Source of the DNA: CAISIP01 sp031403955
GTDB lineage: Bacteria > Pseudomonadota > Gammaproteobacteria > Burkholderiales > Burkholderiaceae_C
Assembly (NCBI GenBank): GCA_031403955.1
Contig: JANNGR010000517.1
Coordinates: 1 to 40,473 of the forward strand
DNA: 40,473 bases
Direction of reading: 5' to 3'
Shown here: positions 40,355 to 40,473 of the stretch, in pieces
Layout: every line of letters begins with the position of its first letter
How positions within the stretch are numbered: position 1 is the stretch's first letter
Program-made: the position numbers and the translations under genes
Notes under the pieces: generated by a model
Database searches by the model: none
Told to the model about the DNA's origin: nothing
Seen by the model: only the letters and a program-made list of their open reading frames with translations

Positions 40355-40473
40355 TGTGTCGTAGAGTTCGGGCATTACCCAACTCACCGGAATGGCGCGA
40401 GGCGATGGAATCGATCAAGGGGAGCCGCAATACCGCAGCGCCAGCAAGCGAATACGCCCTTTTGCCCAAAGTG
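40355..40473 (+). CDS. possible start of a gene cut by the right edge
   Basis: An open frame from ATG 40355 (or GTG 40352) runs to the window end without a stop. It reads MCRRVRALPNSPEWREAMES then IKGSRNTAAPASEYALLPKV, 39 codons. Its composition is protein-like, but no ribosome-binding site is clear and I recognise no family. It is divergent from rpsF. Confidence 0.25.

Overview
The window is a high-GC chromosomal segment that reads as a betaproteobacterium of the order Burkholderiales, probably Comamonadaceae-like. The evidence is the gene order rpsF-priB-rpsR-rplI-dnaB with a betaproteobacterial PriB, the block alaA-hom-thrC-moeA-moaD-(DUF808)-moaE, the bcp-phoH pair, a PEP-CTERM protein, and many VanA/VanB-type and CaiB-type catabolic genes. 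Assignment is from protein resemblance and synteny only. I saw no rRNA, tRNA, CRISPR array or complete insertion sequence.

Left part (1-9.7 kb) is accessory. A catabolic operon (FAD oxidoreductase, class III CoA-transferase, enoyl-CoA hydratase, 7Fe-type ferredoxin) has ATGA-type overlaps and runs into the left edge. It is separated from a co-directional LysR regulator by an inverted higBA toxin-antitoxin module with a strong promoter, a double-palindrome operator and a DUF2442 remnant. Then come a short-chain dehydrogenase-like protein without the usual catalytic Tyr, a PEP-CTERM exported protein, an MFS exporter and an intact DUF2442 gene. Two intergenic elements (4990-5257 and 7456-7730) share one folded architecture whose stems differ in sequence but remain paired. 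They are the most novel-looking objects here.

Middle part (9.8-26.9 kb): a thiamine ABC transporter operon (thiB-thiP-thiQ, minus strand) lies behind a TPP riboswitch with an unusually long internal arm. Next are a serine/threonine dehydratase-like PLP enzyme, an orphan FtsX-type ABC permease, a universal stress protein, and a BNR beta-propeller protein paired with a stand-alone MoaD/ThiS-like protein, divergent from a phytanoyl-CoA dioxygenase-like gene. Two small hypothetical genes, a frameshifted winged-helix gene and a beta-lactamase-like serine hydrolase follow. A VanA-GntR-VanB-like oxygenase operon lies divergent to a MetE-C-terminal-like methyltransferase.

Right part (26.9-40.5 kb) is conserved housekeeping. 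One long minus-strand cluster couples alanine/threonine biosynthesis (alaA, hom, thrC) to molybdenum cofactor synthesis (moeA, moaD, moaE), with a DUF808 membrane protein inserted. Divergent from it are a Mth938-like protein, peroxiredoxin bcp (with an intrinsic terminator) and a PIN-PhoH ATPase. Convergent to those is dnaB, preceded by the rpsF-priB-rpsR-rplI ribosomal/primosomal operon.
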